The notes under the pieces were generated by a model, which worked only from the letters and a program-made list of their open reading frames with translations, did not search any database and had not been told where the DNA came from. From NCBI GenBank assembly GCA_020439995.1, contig JAGROY010000035.1, positions 1-52,497 of the forward strand: DNA of 52,497 nt, given 5' to 3'. The DNA is from Verrucomicrobiia bacterium (lineage in GTDB: Bacteria; Verrucomicrobiota; Verrucomicrobiia; Verrucomicrobiales; DEV007). The position numbers were made by a program, and so were the translations under genes. Shown here in pieces: positions 16,580 to 25,634 of this stretch. Numbering within the stretch: position 1 is the stretch's first letter; the number at the start of each line of letters is the position of its first letter.

Positions 16580-17728
16580 ATGCCGCGTGACTCCTTCGAT
16601 CCCACCACTGTCCCCTCGCCCTGTTTCGTCATCGACGAAGCAGCGATTGAGCGCAACCTGACGCGCCTGCGCAGCGTTCACGAACGCACTGGCTGCTCAG
16701 TGCTGGCTGCGCTCAAGGCATTTGCTCCTCACGCACTCTTTCCGATGATGCGGGAGTATCTTCAGGGCACCTGCTGTAGCGGTCCGCACGAAGCCCGCTT
16801 GGGTGCGGAAATGTTCGGCGGCGAAACGCACGTCTATGCCCCTGCCTTCAAGGATGACGACATGGCGGAACTGCTGGGGATCGCGAATCACATCACTTTC
16901 AACTCGCTTTCCCAGTGGCGCAAATTCGCACCCCGTATCCAGGCGGCTGACCGTAAAATTGAATGCGGCCTGCGCGTAAATCCGGAACAGTCAGAAGCGC
17001 CCGTGGCACTTTATGACCCCTGTGCTTCAGGATCACGATTTGGCATTCGGGCAAAAGACCTGGCTGGCGAAGATTTGACGGGACTGACCGGACTCCATTT
17101 TCACACTCTATGCGAACAGTATTCGGACGCCTTGGAGCGCACGATTGCTGCCGTGGAGGAAAAATTCGCTCCCTTCCTTGATCAAGCGCAGTGGGTCAAT
17201 TTCGGCGGCGGCCACTGGATCACACGTCCTGACTACGATATAGACCACCTTTGTTCCATGGTCAGCAAGTTTCAGGAAAAGCACAATGTCAGGGTATATC
17301 TTGAGCCTGGAGAAGCAGTTGCAATCGACGCAGGCTATCTGGTATCTGAAGTGGTGGACATCGTCGACAACGATGGCCCGATCGCCATTCTTGACGCTTC
17401 CGCCACGGCTCATTTTGCAGACGTATTGGAAATGCCTTTCACTCCTGCGGTTCAGGGCGGCTCGATCGATCCGGATGAGCTGCCATGGAAGGTACGACTG
17501 GGAGGGTTGACCTGCCTGTCTGGAGACTTTTTCGGCTCTTATTCGTTCCCAGGCCCTCTCAAGCCAGGAGATCGTATCGCATTTCTCGACGCGGCATATT
17601 ACACAATGGTGAAGACCAGCCACTTCAATGGCGTCAAACATCCAGCGATTGCAATCCTTCGAAAATCGGGCGAGATCGATGTTGTGCGCGAGTTTGGATA
17701 CGATGACTATCGCAACCGACTTTCGTGA
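16580..17728 (+). CDS. nspC: Carboxynorspermidine/carboxyspermidine decarboxylase
   Basis: A 382-residue PLP enzyme of fold type III. The PLP lysine lies in VLAALKAFA (Lys46), followed by CGLRVNPE, the HFHTLCE segment and the GGGHWITRPDYD loop seen in NspC. Near the end, CLSGDFFGSY supplies the substrate-binding Cys-x-x-Asp. It decarboxylates carboxynorspermidine or carboxyspermidine to the free polyamine. ATG at 16580 is chosen because residues before it (from the in-frame codons at 16514) have no match. The next gene, 59 bases downstream, is speA, so both are probably one polyamine operon. The partner dehydrogenase is not in the window. Confidence 0.93.
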   Translation: MPRDSFDPTTVPSPCFVIDEAAIERNLTRLRSVHERTGCSVLAALKAFAPHALFPMMREYLQGTCCSGPHEARLGAEMFGGETHVYAPAFKDDDMAELLGIANHITFNSLSQWRKFAPRIQAADRKIECGLRVNPEQSEAPVALYDPCASGSRFGIRAKDLAGEDLTGLTGLHFHTLCEQYSDALERTIAAVEEKFAPFLDQAQWVNFGGGHWITRPDYDIDHLCSMVSKFQEKHNVRVYLEPGEAVAIDAGYLVSEVVDIVDNDGPIAILDASATAHFADVLEMPFTPAVQGGSIDPDELPWKVRLGGLTCLSGDFFGSYSFPGPLKPGDRIAFLDAAYYTMVKTSHFNGVKHPAIAILRKSGEIDVVREFGYDDYRNRLS

Positions 17729-17787
17729 CTTCCCGCTCCTGTTTTCGCTTTTTATATCCTCAATTCAACACGCTCCTTCTTACTGAA

Positions 17788-19752
17788 ATGACTGACGAAA
17801 ATTCCTGGAATGCCACTGATTCTAGCGACCTCTACAAGATCGAGAAATGGGGTCACAGTTATTTCGATGTATCTGATAAGGGCGAAGTGACTGTCACAGT
17901 CCGTGATAACAGCGGAAATGCCACGAAGGCATCCATTGTGGACATCATCAACCACATGAGGGAGACCGAGCCGGACTTTCAACTCCCTACTCTTTTTCGT
18001 TTCCCCAGCATTCTAAGGTCCCGGATCGAGGAACTTTTCAGCACTTTCAACACCGAGATGGAACGCCAGAATTACAAAGGGCGTTTCCGTGGAGTTTACC
18101 CTGTGAAGGTGAATCAGCAGCAGCAGGTGATCCGCGAGGTAACCGAAATCGGCCGCGAGTTCCACTACGGGCTGGAAGTTGGAACAAAGCCCGAGCTTCT
18201 CGCGGCGCTGGCTTACTTTCATGACCGCGATGCTCCACTGATTTGCAACGGGTATAAAGACTCCGAGTTCGTCGACATCGCGTTACGAGCGCAGCAGATG
18301 GGACTGAACGTCATTCTGGTAATCGAAACCGCCGAAGAGCTTCCCATTATTCAAGAGTGCGCCGCACAGATCGGAATCGAGCCGACGATTGGACTTCGGG
18401 TGAAACTGTTCACGGAAAGTTCAGGCCTCTGGCAGGAGTCTGGTGGGGAGAAAAGCCCGTTCGGCCTGAATTTCCCGCAGATCGTGCATCTGGTCGATAC
18501 CCTGAAAGCGGCCGGCCAGCTGCACTGGCTGAAGATGCTCCACTACCATCAGGGATCGCAGGTACCACAAATTAGCGATATCCGGGCAGCCGTGTATGAG
18601 GCAGCACGCATTTATGTGTCCCTCTACAACGAAGGTGCCCCCATGGGAATCCTCGACTGCGGCGGTGGCCTTGCAGTGGACTATGACGGCTCACATTCGA
18701 ATTCTCCTTCAAGCAAAAACTACACTGTCTCCGAATACTGTGCTGACCTCATCGAAGGGATTCGCCAGGTAACTGATCAGGCGGGCGTTCCTAATCCTGA
18801 CATTATCACTGAGTCAGGGCGCGCCATCGTTGCTTACTACAGCGTGCTGGTGTTTAACATTCTCGATGTGACAAAAATGGACCCGGTCGCACCTCCCGAG
18901 ATTTCGATCGAGAGTCCCCATCACATGTCGCTGAACCTCGCGGATCTGGTGAGTTCCATCGACGTAATGCCAGCCACAGAATGTTATAATGACGCTCGCT
19001 ACTACTATGAGCAGATCCGCTCCCTGTTCTACCATGGCGTCATCTCCCTGCGTGAAAAAGCCTATGCCGATGAGGTCTATTGGTATGTGACGCGCAAAGT
19101 GCTTCGGCTCCTGGCAGAAAACGACGAAGTGGTTCCCGATGATCTTCAGGAGTTGAGCTCGCATATGGTCGACTACTACTACGGAAATTTCAGTATCTTT
19201 CAGTCCCTTCCAGACTCGTGGGCCATGCACCAGGTCTTCCCGATCATGCCAATCCACAGGCTCAACGAGGAGCCAAAGCGAAAAGCTGTGATCTCAGATA
19301 TCACCTGCGACTGCGACGGCCTGCTGGATAGGTTCGTTTCCGACGATGCAGAACCCCAACAGTCCCACCTGCTCCTGCACTCGCTGGAAACGGACGAGAA
19401 CGAGGCAACGCAGGATTACTTCCTCGGCGTATTCCTTGTAGGTGCCTATCAGGAAACGCTCGGCGACCTTCATAACCTGCTGGGTGATACGAATGTTGTG
19501 AGTGTCACCTACGACAACGGCGAGTTGAAACATGAGGTGAAACTATTGGGAGATACCGTATCCGAAGTGCTCAGCTATCTGGAGTATCGCGATGATGAGT
19601 TGCTGCAGTCATTTCAGCAATCGGTCGACGGGTCAGTTTCGAGCGGGATCCTTCCAGCGGAGAAACGGGACACGATGCTCGCGACTTACCGAAAGATCCT
19701 CAATAGCTACACTTACTTTGCGCGCTGGCGGGGTAAGCCTTCGGCCCAATAG
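17788..19752 (+). CDS. speA: Biosynthetic arginine decarboxylase
   Basis: A 654-residue PLP enzyme that makes agmatine from arginine, the first step of the agmatine route to putrescine. The size is nearly that of E. coli SpeA. The PLP lysine is in YPVKVNQQ (Lys107). LEVGTKPELLAAL, LICNGYKD and the LDCGGGLAVDYDG phosphate-binding loop follow, and CDCDGLLD supplies the substrate Cys-Asp pair. ATG at 17788 fits the family length; the in-frame region from 17725 would add unmatched residues. It follows nspC on the same strand. A convergent hisA begins its stop six bases after the speA stop. Confidence 0.95.
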   Translation: MTDENSWNATDSSDLYKIEKWGHSYFDVSDKGEVTVTVRDNSGNATKASIVDIINHMRETEPDFQLPTLFRFPSILRSRIEELFSTFNTEMERQNYKGRFRGVYPVKVNQQQQVIREVTEIGREFHYGLEVGTKPELLAALAYFHDRDAPLICNGYKDSEFVDIALRAQQMGLNVILVIETAEELPIIQECAAQIGIEPTIGLRVKLFTESSGLWQESGGEKSPFGLNFPQIVHLVDTLKAAGQLHWLKMLHYHQGSQVPQISDIRAAVYEAARIYVSLYNEGAPMGILDCGGGLAVDYDGSHSNSPSSKNYTVSEYCADLIEGIRQVTDQAGVPNPDIITESGRAIVAYYSVLVFNILDVTKMDPVAPPEISIESPHHMSLNLADLVSSIDVMPATECYNDARYYYEQIRSLFYHGVISLREKAYADEVYWYVTRKVLRLLAENDEVVPDDLQELSSHMVDYYYGNFSIFQSLPDSWAMHQVFPIMPIHRLNEEPKRKAVISDITCDCDGLLDRFVSDDAEPQQSHLLLHSLETDENEATQDYFLGVFLVGAYQETLGDLHNLLGDTNVVSVTYDNGELKHEVKLLGDTVSEVLSYLEYRDDELLQSFQQSVDGSVSSGILPAEKRDTMLATYRKILNSYTYFARWRGKPSAQ

Positions 19753-19767
19753 TTCGAATTACGAACT
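19751..19767. terminator. Small perfect hairpin between convergent speA and hisA
   Basis: AGTTCG (19751-19756) and CGAACT (19762-19767) form a perfect 6-bp stem around AATTA. It covers both stop codons of the convergent genes. There is no T-run on either side, so it could be a weak two-way transcript-end signal, or chance. Confidence 0.3.
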
Positions 19768-20529
19768 GCGCTGGTTCCACTCCACGCAGTCCCGATACCG
19801 AATCAGGCTTCCTCCAAAAATATCCAGGGCACTTCCTATGGTCAGGTCGACACTGCCTGAGCTGAGCGAATTCACGCGTGTCAGGTCATCGATTGATCTG
19901 GCACCGCCAGCGTAGGTCACCGGCAGCTTCCCCCAGCGTCCCAGCACTTGGATGAGTTCTTCATCCATTCCACCGCATTTTCCCTCGACATCTGCTGCGT
20001 GCACGAGCAGTTCCGCGCAGTAGTCGGCAAAAAAATCGAGCGTCTCATCGTTCAGTTTCACATCCGTCAGTGTTTGCCACCGGTTCATGGCCACAACCCA
20101 GCCTTCACCATCGACGGCCCGACAGCTGAGATCGATCACCAGCTTCTCTTTCCCGACCGCCCTCGAAAGTTGCTGCAATCTGGCAACATCAAGCCTGGCG
20201 TGCTCGTCGAAAATCCACGATGTTACGATCACGTGGCTGGCGCCCGCATCCAGATAGGTGTCCGCATTGTCAGGACGAATTCCACCTCCCACCTGCAGCC
20301 CTTCTGGATATGCCCGTATAGCGTCCAGCGCCGCCTCACTGTTCCCCGGCCCTAACATGATGACGTGTGCTCCGGCAATCGCATCTTCACGATACAGGCC
20401 CGCGAAATAGGAAGGTGCCAGATTGGTTTCAAAATTTGTCTGCACACCCTCGTTCGTATCGAGAGTGCTGCCGACGATCTGTTTTACCCGACCTTCGTGG
20501 AGGTCAATGCAAGGGCGGAATTTAGTCAT
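19759..20529 (-). CDS. hisA: HisA, phosphoribosylformimino-AICAR ribotide isomerase (eukaryote-like form)
   Basis: A 256-residue half-barrel isomerase of histidine synthesis that converts ProFAR to PRFAR. The catalytic aspartates are Asp9 (PCIDLHEGRVKQIVG) and Asp133 (VIDLSCR). The opening FRPCIDLHEGRVKQIVG and the insert around Asp24-Asn35 look more like fungal/plant HIS6 than like most bacterial HisA, a form also found in some PVC bacteria. The start ATG overlaps the stop of the upstream HExxH gene by four bases (ATGA, 20526-20529), so translation is probably coupled. Other his genes are not nearby. Confidence 0.92.
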   Translation of the reverse strand: MTKFRPCIDLHEGRVKQIVGSTLDTNEGVQTNFETNLAPSYFAGLYREDAIAGAHVIMLGPGNSEAALDAIRAYPEGLQVGGGIRPDNADTYLDAGASHVIVTSWIFDEHARLDVARLQQLSRAVGKEKLVIDLSCRAVDGEGWVVAMNRWQTLTDVKLNDETLDFFADYCAELLVHAADVEGKCGGMDEELIQVLGRWGKLPVTYAGGARSIDDLTRVNSLSSGSVDLTIGSALDIFGGSLIRYRDCVEWNQRSS

Positions 20530-21044
20530 GCAGTTTCTGGGAAAGGAATCATGTGCTGGTCTTTACGACGGAGCGCACAGATACTGAGATTGCGGGCTTC
20601 TTGTTCCATCTCTGCGCCGCTATAGCCATTTTTCAGACAATCCCGGAGATATTGCCTGAGGAAACCAAGTATGCCATTCGCCTTCTCGTATTGCGACGTA
20701 TGCACAAGCTCATGGACGATCAATTCCACGTTCCATCGAGACTGCGACTGCAAATAGATTCCATAGCGGGCAGTGAGCCCGAGTGCCCGCGTGGGGAAAT
20801 TTCCATGCAACCGCGCCAGCCACTTCGTCAGTCCGTCGAGCGGGAAAGGAACCTCCTCGACGCCGAGCAGGCGCACACGCTCCGGAAATTGAACACCCAC
20901 CAGCCGCGCCAACTTCAATTCTTCAGCCGACAAGGCGTCGCCCAGTTTACAGACGTGAACTTCCTGGCGACGGACCCAAAAGGCCGCGAGTAACGCGCCA
21001 GTGTCCGCCAGCGCAGGCACCGCGAGCCTCTTGATGAGTGTCAT
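20526..21044 (-). CDS. Small HExxH putative metalloprotease-like protein
   Basis: A 172-residue protein with a zinc-binding-type motif HELVH in LIVHELVHTSQ, followed about 30 residues later by AEMEQEARNL, whose Glu could be the third ligand. This arrangement resembles the DUF4157/eCIS-core kind of putative metalloprotease. The N-terminal part contains a hydrophobic stretch (ALADTGALLAAFWV) that could anchor it. Two starts are possible, GTG at 21054-21056 and ATG at 21042-21044; the ATG is used here. It is translationally coupled to hisA by a 4-base overlap and begins 26 bases after the MidA-type gene. Its function is unknown. Confidence 0.65.
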   Translation of the reverse strand: MTLIKRLAVPALADTGALLAAFWVRRQEVHVCKLGDALSAEELKLARLVGVQFPERVRLLGVEEVPFPLDGLTKWLARLHGNFPTRALGLTARYGIYLQSQSRWNVELIVHELVHTSQYEKANGILGFLRQYLRDCLKNGYSGAEMEQEARNLSICALRRKDQHMIPFPETA

Positions 21045-21070
21045 GCAGCCGCTCACTATGATTCGCAGCC

Positions 21071-22204
21071 TCAGAGCGATTTATTCAGGTTCATCTGGAT
21101 GTCACTGAAGCCCGTCCATCCAGTGGTGTCGATATCTTTTGCAAAAGCCATCACGCCAAAGGAACGGCCCATCATCCCTGGATGGGTCAACGTCTGAAAC
21201 TGGCGGATCCACTTTCTGCCGATGCCTGCTTTCTCTCCTCGCTCAGCCTGCTGAAGCAGAGGGGCTGCCAACCGGGTGAGATACGCACCCTGATCGGAGA
21301 ATCCGATCCAGCCCAGCCCAGCAGCATCGCCCGCATCCCTGACGGCTGTCCAGTCAACGTGCGCCGTAATATCGCGATCTCCCGGAGCGAGGAGCGGATC
21401 ATCATCTGCCTGATGATCGCTAAAGCAACGCAATGTCCCAGCCGTGCGCTCCGGCGCATAGTAGTCGTCTGAGAAAAAACCATAATCCACGATCAGAAGG
21501 AGTCCCTTGTCCAACGTTGCGGCCGCAGATTTCATCCAGGCATCGATCTCGGTGCAGAGTTCCGTCGTGTAACCGTCCGGATATGCCCCAGAAGGAATGC
21601 GGGCACCGATGGCCTGCGTCAGCTCCTTCGACGGAACCCGTTCGTTAATTTGCCACGCCGAATCCTCCCACTTCACCCAGAGTTCCTTCCAGCCGTCTGA
21701 CCGGAAACGGATCCTGTGGACTGGAAACGCGTCCAGTAACTCATTGCAGATAAACAGCGCCGCCGCATTTTCTGCCGCTGCAGCGGGAAGGCTGTCGAAG
21801 AATCGAAGTCGCGGATCCTGCTCAGGCAGTCGCACCGGATAGGGATCGCAGATCGTATAGTTGATGCAGCTGCTCAAATCAGGGAAATGCTCATCGATCG
21901 ATTGCAACACATCGCAGGCCAGCCGCGCATCGTGCCCCCCTTGCTCAATCACCTGAAAAACAGGTGGATGCCCCAGTTTTTGCCATACTTCGAAGGCCTG
22001 GCAGGCAAGCAACTGCCCGAAGAGGCCGCCCACGGAGACACTGGTAAAAAAGTCCCCATTCCTCCCCAAAGATGCTTTCCCAGCACCGTAATAACCCGCT
22101 TGATGGTCATACAAAGAAAGACGCATGAAATCCTTGAAGGTAAGCTCATTACGACCTCCAGACCATTCGGCAAAGGCTTCGTGAATTGGACCTAGCCCGG
22201 ACAT
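21071..22204 (-). CDS. MidA/NDUFAF7-type SAM-dependent methyltransferase
   Basis: A 377-residue protein of the COG1565 family, whose mitochondrial member (NDUFAF7) methylates an arginine of a complex I subunit. Landmarks are LTFKDFMRLSLYDHQAGYY at the start, GDFFTSVSVGGLFGQLLA, the SAM-binding VIEQGGHDARLACDVL, FICNELLDAFPV and LLIVDYGFFSDDYY. In bacteria the target is not established. The start ATG at 22202-22204 gives the normal family length. It is first in a probable three-gene run (midA-like, HExxH gene, hisA) and divergent from the penicillin-binding protein gene. Confidence 0.88.
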   Translation of the reverse strand: MSGLGPIHEAFAEWSGGRNELTFKDFMRLSLYDHQAGYYGAGKASLGRNGDFFTSVSVGGLFGQLLACQAFEVWQKLGHPPVFQVIEQGGHDARLACDVLQSIDEHFPDLSSCINYTICDPYPVRLPEQDPRLRFFDSLPAAAAENAAALFICNELLDAFPVHRIRFRSDGWKELWVKWEDSAWQINERVPSKELTQAIGARIPSGAYPDGYTTELCTEIDAWMKSAAATLDKGLLLIVDYGFFSDDYYAPERTAGTLRCFSDHQADDDPLLAPGDRDITAHVDWTAVRDAGDAAGLGWIGFSDQGAYLTRLAAPLLQQAERGEKAGIGRKWIRQFQTLTHPGMMGRSFGVMAFAKDIDTTGWTGFSDIQMNLNKSL

Positions 22205-22341
22205 ATTCTTGATTCAGGTTCCTTGATTATTGCTTCAATCACTGTAAGAAGGGATGTGTCCCCATCGTATGACTGGTTACCGCTCTAATCGGGCCCCAAT
22301 CAACCATTTAAACACAAAACTCCACCAGTCTACTCCCACCA

Positions 22342-24855
22342 ATGATTGGAGAATTGATAAAAACCGATCGCAAACAGGCGAATCGGGTGCGCATCTACAA
22401 GAGGCCGATCTACCGTCGCCGGTGGTTCATCCGCTTGTCATTGCTGTGCATTTTGCTGCTGATTATCGGCATTGTTGGGCTCATTCTCTTCTTGAAACCA
22501 TACAAGGAACGGGCCGATGAATTCGCTTTGGAAAATTTGCATCAACTGGACCGAACCAGTGTCATTTTTGACCGCACGCAGGAGGAACTGGGCTCCCTCT
22601 CGCTGGAAAACAGGCGACCAGTCACGCTTGATGAGATCCCTTATCAAGTGATCCAAGCGCTGACGGCCCAGGAGGATAGCCGCTTTTTTGAGCACAACGG
22701 GGTGGATTACGTTGGTATCGCAAGGGCGATGTGGCTAAACCTTAAGACGGGCTCGATCAATCAGGGCGCGAGCACCATCACCCAGCAGTTGGCCAGAAAC
22801 TCATTCCGGGACGGACTGGGGTTTTCGAAAACGATCGACCGGAAAATCGCAGAGGCATTCGTGGCCACCCGGATCGAGCGTCACTACTCCAAGGCACAGA
22901 TTCTTGAGCTTTACCTCAACCGGATTTACTTCGGCAGCGGTTTTTACGGCATCAATGCGGCCTCGCTCGGCTACTTCAGCAAACACGTCAGTGAGCTGAA
23001 TGTTCAAGAAGCGGCCACCCTCTGCGGGCTGATCAAGAGCCCAAATGGCCTGTCCCCTTTGCGCAATCCCATGGGATGTCGCCAGGCACGCAACATGTGC
23101 CTTTACCGCATGTATGTGGAAAAAATGCTGACCGAGGAAGAATATACCCAGTACTCCAACTCGATTCTTGAGACCCGGCCTTCACCATCCGACAACAAGA
23201 GCAGCTACGCCTTTGCCGCGATCAGTCAGGAGGTGATCGAGAAAATTGGCTCCGAGCGTGCCTCGACTGGCGGATTCAAGATTTATACAACGATCGACAG
23301 TAAGGTTCAGCAGGCAAGTGAGGAGAGCTTGAAGAAGCATCTTGCCGATGTCGAGCAACGTGCGGATTACCATCACCAGACGATCGACCAATTTCACGAT
23401 GCAAGCCGTGAATTCCTTGAAAAAGGTGGATCTGACAGTGATCCCAATCGCCCAAAGCCGGAGTATCTCCAGGGAGCACTGATCGCAATGGACAACAGCA
23501 ACGGTGACATTCTCGCCGTCGTCGGTGGGCGTGAATTTCGCGATAGCAACTACAACCGGGCTCTGCTCGCAAAGCGCCCTCCCGGCACCGCTTTCACGCC
23601 AATGGTGTACGCCGCGGCATTTGAGAAGGATCACTTTCCCGGCTCCCGTATCAAGGACGATCCGCTGGATAATCGTTATGTCATGATCGGCGGCTTGACT
23701 GGAATTCTGGGAGAATGGGGAACTGAGCAGCAAAAGACGGTTTACCAAGGCTGGATTTCGACTCGCGAGGCCCTTGCAGAAGGCAAGAACTCCGCAACCG
23801 TCCGCCTGGGCCTGGAGATCGGCGAGAATGTCGAGGAAAGCGTGAGCATGGTGAATGACTTCGCTAAACGAGCCGGGATCGAGTCCACTCTGAACGCCTA
23901 TCCCAACACGTTTCTTGGCAGCAGCAGTGTTCGACTCTCGGAGATGTGCCTTGCTTACTCAACATTTCCAAACCTCGGCAAACGGCCTGCTGGCCTCAAT
24001 CTTGTTCACCGGATCGTCGATGCTGAAGGCAAAGTGGTTTACGAAAACAAAGACCGGGATGCTGCGATGGTTGAAGTCACGGATTCCGTCACCGCCTATC
24101 AAATGCACAGCTGCCTCAATCAAGCCCTCTATGAGGGAACTGGAGCCAAATGCCGTGAGTACGGCATCCAGACCAACGAGGCGGGAGGAAAAACGGGCAC
24201 CCACTACAACTTTAAGGATCTCTGGTTTGTGGGGTATGACAGTCAGATCACCTGCGCAGTCTGGGCCGGATTTGACAAACCCAAGACCATTTTCCCCGGA
24301 GCCTTCAGTAATGATGTTTGTCTGCCCATCTGGACTGATGTGATGAATGCCTCGTACGCCAGCACTAGCGAGAAACCTGTGAGAATTTCCCCGCCAGAGA
24401 ATTCAGAAGCAGTGGAAATATGTCAACGCTCTGGCCTGCGAGCGACGGATGCCTGTTATGAAGTTCGCCAGGATCCTCGTAGCGGCAGAAATATCTGGGC
24501 GCGGACGATTTTTACGGAACATGTGCGCCCTGGATACAATGTCAGCCGCTACTGCGACTACCACGTTGATGGAGGAACGGATTACCAGTCACTACAGGCG
24601 ATGAATCGGGCAGCAAGCATTCAGGAGGTATCTTCAAATGTTGAAGCCGTCCGGAATGCTGAAGCAGTTCGCCTCAAGTCGCCAACCATCGACGACACGG
24701 ACCCTTGGAATTCGCGTAGGCCCGAGGCACCCACTGGTGAAGAAGTCACCGCCCAGACGATGCCACTGGGAGTCGAGGAACTCTTCCCAGCAGATTTGGA
24801 GAAACTGGCCGTACCAGTCCAGCTGACGCCCCCCCCAACGATCAATATCGAGTGA
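22342..24855 (+). CDS. Class A penicillin-binding protein with intact GT51 and degenerate transpeptidase
   Basis: An 837-residue bitopic protein with a basic cytoplasmic start and one membrane segment (residues 32-52). The glycosyltransferase (GT51) is well kept: EDSRFFEHNGVD (catalytic Glu111), GASTITQQLARN, and ILELYLNRIYFG. It can polymerise lipid II into glycan strands. The transpeptidase domain is altered. Where PGSxxKP should be, it reads PGTAFTPM, so catalytic Ser is Thr416 and Lys is Thr419. The SxN motif is GKN (481-483). KTGT (617-620) is kept. The cross-linking step should be lost or need another mechanism. A low-complexity tail follows CDYHVDG. It is divergent from the MidA-type gene. 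Confidence 0.9.
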   Translation: MIGELIKTDRKQANRVRIYKRPIYRRRWFIRLSLLCILLLIIGIVGLILFLKPYKERADEFALENLHQLDRTSVIFDRTQEELGSLSLENRRPVTLDEIPYQVIQALTAQEDSRFFEHNGVDYVGIARAMWLNLKTGSINQGASTITQQLARNSFRDGLGFSKTIDRKIAEAFVATRIERHYSKAQILELYLNRIYFGSGFYGINAASLGYFSKHVSELNVQEAATLCGLIKSPNGLSPLRNPMGCRQARNMCLYRMYVEKMLTEEEYTQYSNSILETRPSPSDNKSSYAFAAISQEVIEKIGSERASTGGFKIYTTIDSKVQQASEESLKKHLADVEQRADYHHQTIDQFHDASREFLEKGGSDSDPNRPKPEYLQGALIAMDNSNGDILAVVGGREFRDSNYNRALLAKRPPGTAFTPMVYAAAFEKDHFPGSRIKDDPLDNRYVMIGGLTGILGEWGTEQQKTVYQGWISTREALAEGKNSATVRLGLEIGENVEESVSMVNDFAKRAGIESTLNAYPNTFLGSSSVRLSEMCLAYSTFPNLGKRPAGLNLVHRIVDAEGKVVYENKDRDAAMVEVTDSVTAYQMHSCLNQALYEGTGAKCREYGIQTNEAGGKTGTHYNFKDLWFVGYDSQITCAVWAGFDKPKTIFPGAFSNDVCLPIWTDVMNASYASTSEKPVRISPPENSEAVEICQRSGLRATDACYEVRQDPRSGRNIWARTIFTEHVRPGYNVSRYCDYHVDGGTDYQSLQAMNRAASIQEVSSNVEAVRNAEAVRLKSPTIDDTDPWNSRRPEAPTGEEVTAQTMPLGVEELFPADLEKLAVPVQLTPPPTINIE

Positions 24856-24866
24856 GGACTGAAGGG

Positions 24867-24893
24867 CTGATTTCCTTCTTCTGGAGAAATCAG
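24867..24893 (+). terminator. Possible terminator hairpin after the PBP gene
   Basis: CTGATTTC (24867-24874) and GAAATCAG (24886-24893) form a perfect 8-bp stem with an 11-base loop, 11 bases after the PBP stop. No T-run follows, so it may only stabilise the 3' end. The rest of 24894-25097 shows no gene. Confidence 0.35.
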
Positions 24894-25097
24894 ACCAAGC
24901 GCGGCCTGCCCTGCCTCATCAAGCTGAGTATCCGACCTTACCGATAGGCATTGACACGACTGAACGGACGTCTTCTTGTGTCTCAAATGTTGCAAGTGAT
25001 TGGAAGACTTCGGCGATCCTCATGACGTGTTGGAACCTGACTACCTTCCCGGCTTTCTGATTCTCAGTCCACATGAAGCCGCCTGCCGGTTTCGGTG

Positions 25098-25541
25098 TTA
25101 GAGAGCGTTGAACAACGCGAGTCCTACGATCACAAGAAAAACCACGGCCATCAATGTCATTGCCACCGCAGGAATCTTTGACTTCGTCTTCCTGCGATGC
25201 TCAACACGGATGCCGTCCTCATCAAACACACCCGGTGAAGTGGACGAACTGCTGCGAGATGACGACGCTTCTGATCTCTGCGACCGGAGACGTTGCCGTT
25301 CATCCCTCACTTGCATCGCACCAGCCTGGTCTCTCAGCTTCTGTACCTTTTTCAGCTGCTTAGCAGATTCATGGCGCAGCTGCCGAAACCGCAACTTGAT
25401 GTATGCGCGATCCACATCGCCATTCTCACCCGCTGCTTCCTGCGCCGCGATCAATACCTTCGTTGCCAGCATTCCTGTCGAAACTTCCTGAACCGCCTGA
25501 TCCAGAAATCTCTGATCTTCTTTTGTTAGTGATCTTGTCAT
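25098..25541 (-). CDS. Small hypothetical protein with a C-terminal membrane anchor
   Basis: A 147-residue protein not recognised. The first 75 residues are helical and charged (LTKEDQRFLDQAVQ..., then a Lys/Gln-rich probable coiled coil). A Ser/Arg-rich linker follows (around residues 84-100), and the last 24 residues form one hydrophobic segment (VAMTLMAVVFLVIVGLALF). This suggests a tail-anchored cytoplasmic protein, by inference. Its neighbours on both sides face different ways, so no operon is visible. ATG at 25539-25541 is used. Confidence 0.6.
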   Translation of the reverse strand: MTRSLTKEDQRFLDQAVQEVSTGMLATKVLIAAQEAAGENGDVDRAYIKLRFRQLRHESAKQLKKVQKLRDQAGAMQVRDERQRLRSQRSEASSSRSSSSTSPGVFDEDGIRVEHRRKTKSKIPAVAMTLMAVVFLVIVGLALFNAL

Positions 25542-25634
25542 CCGTTCTTCTTCAATCTTCCAGAATAGTTGCGTGAATAGGCAGCAATTTCCGGACCGAT
25601 CAAGAAGATAATGCGTTGAACCTTTATACTTTCA

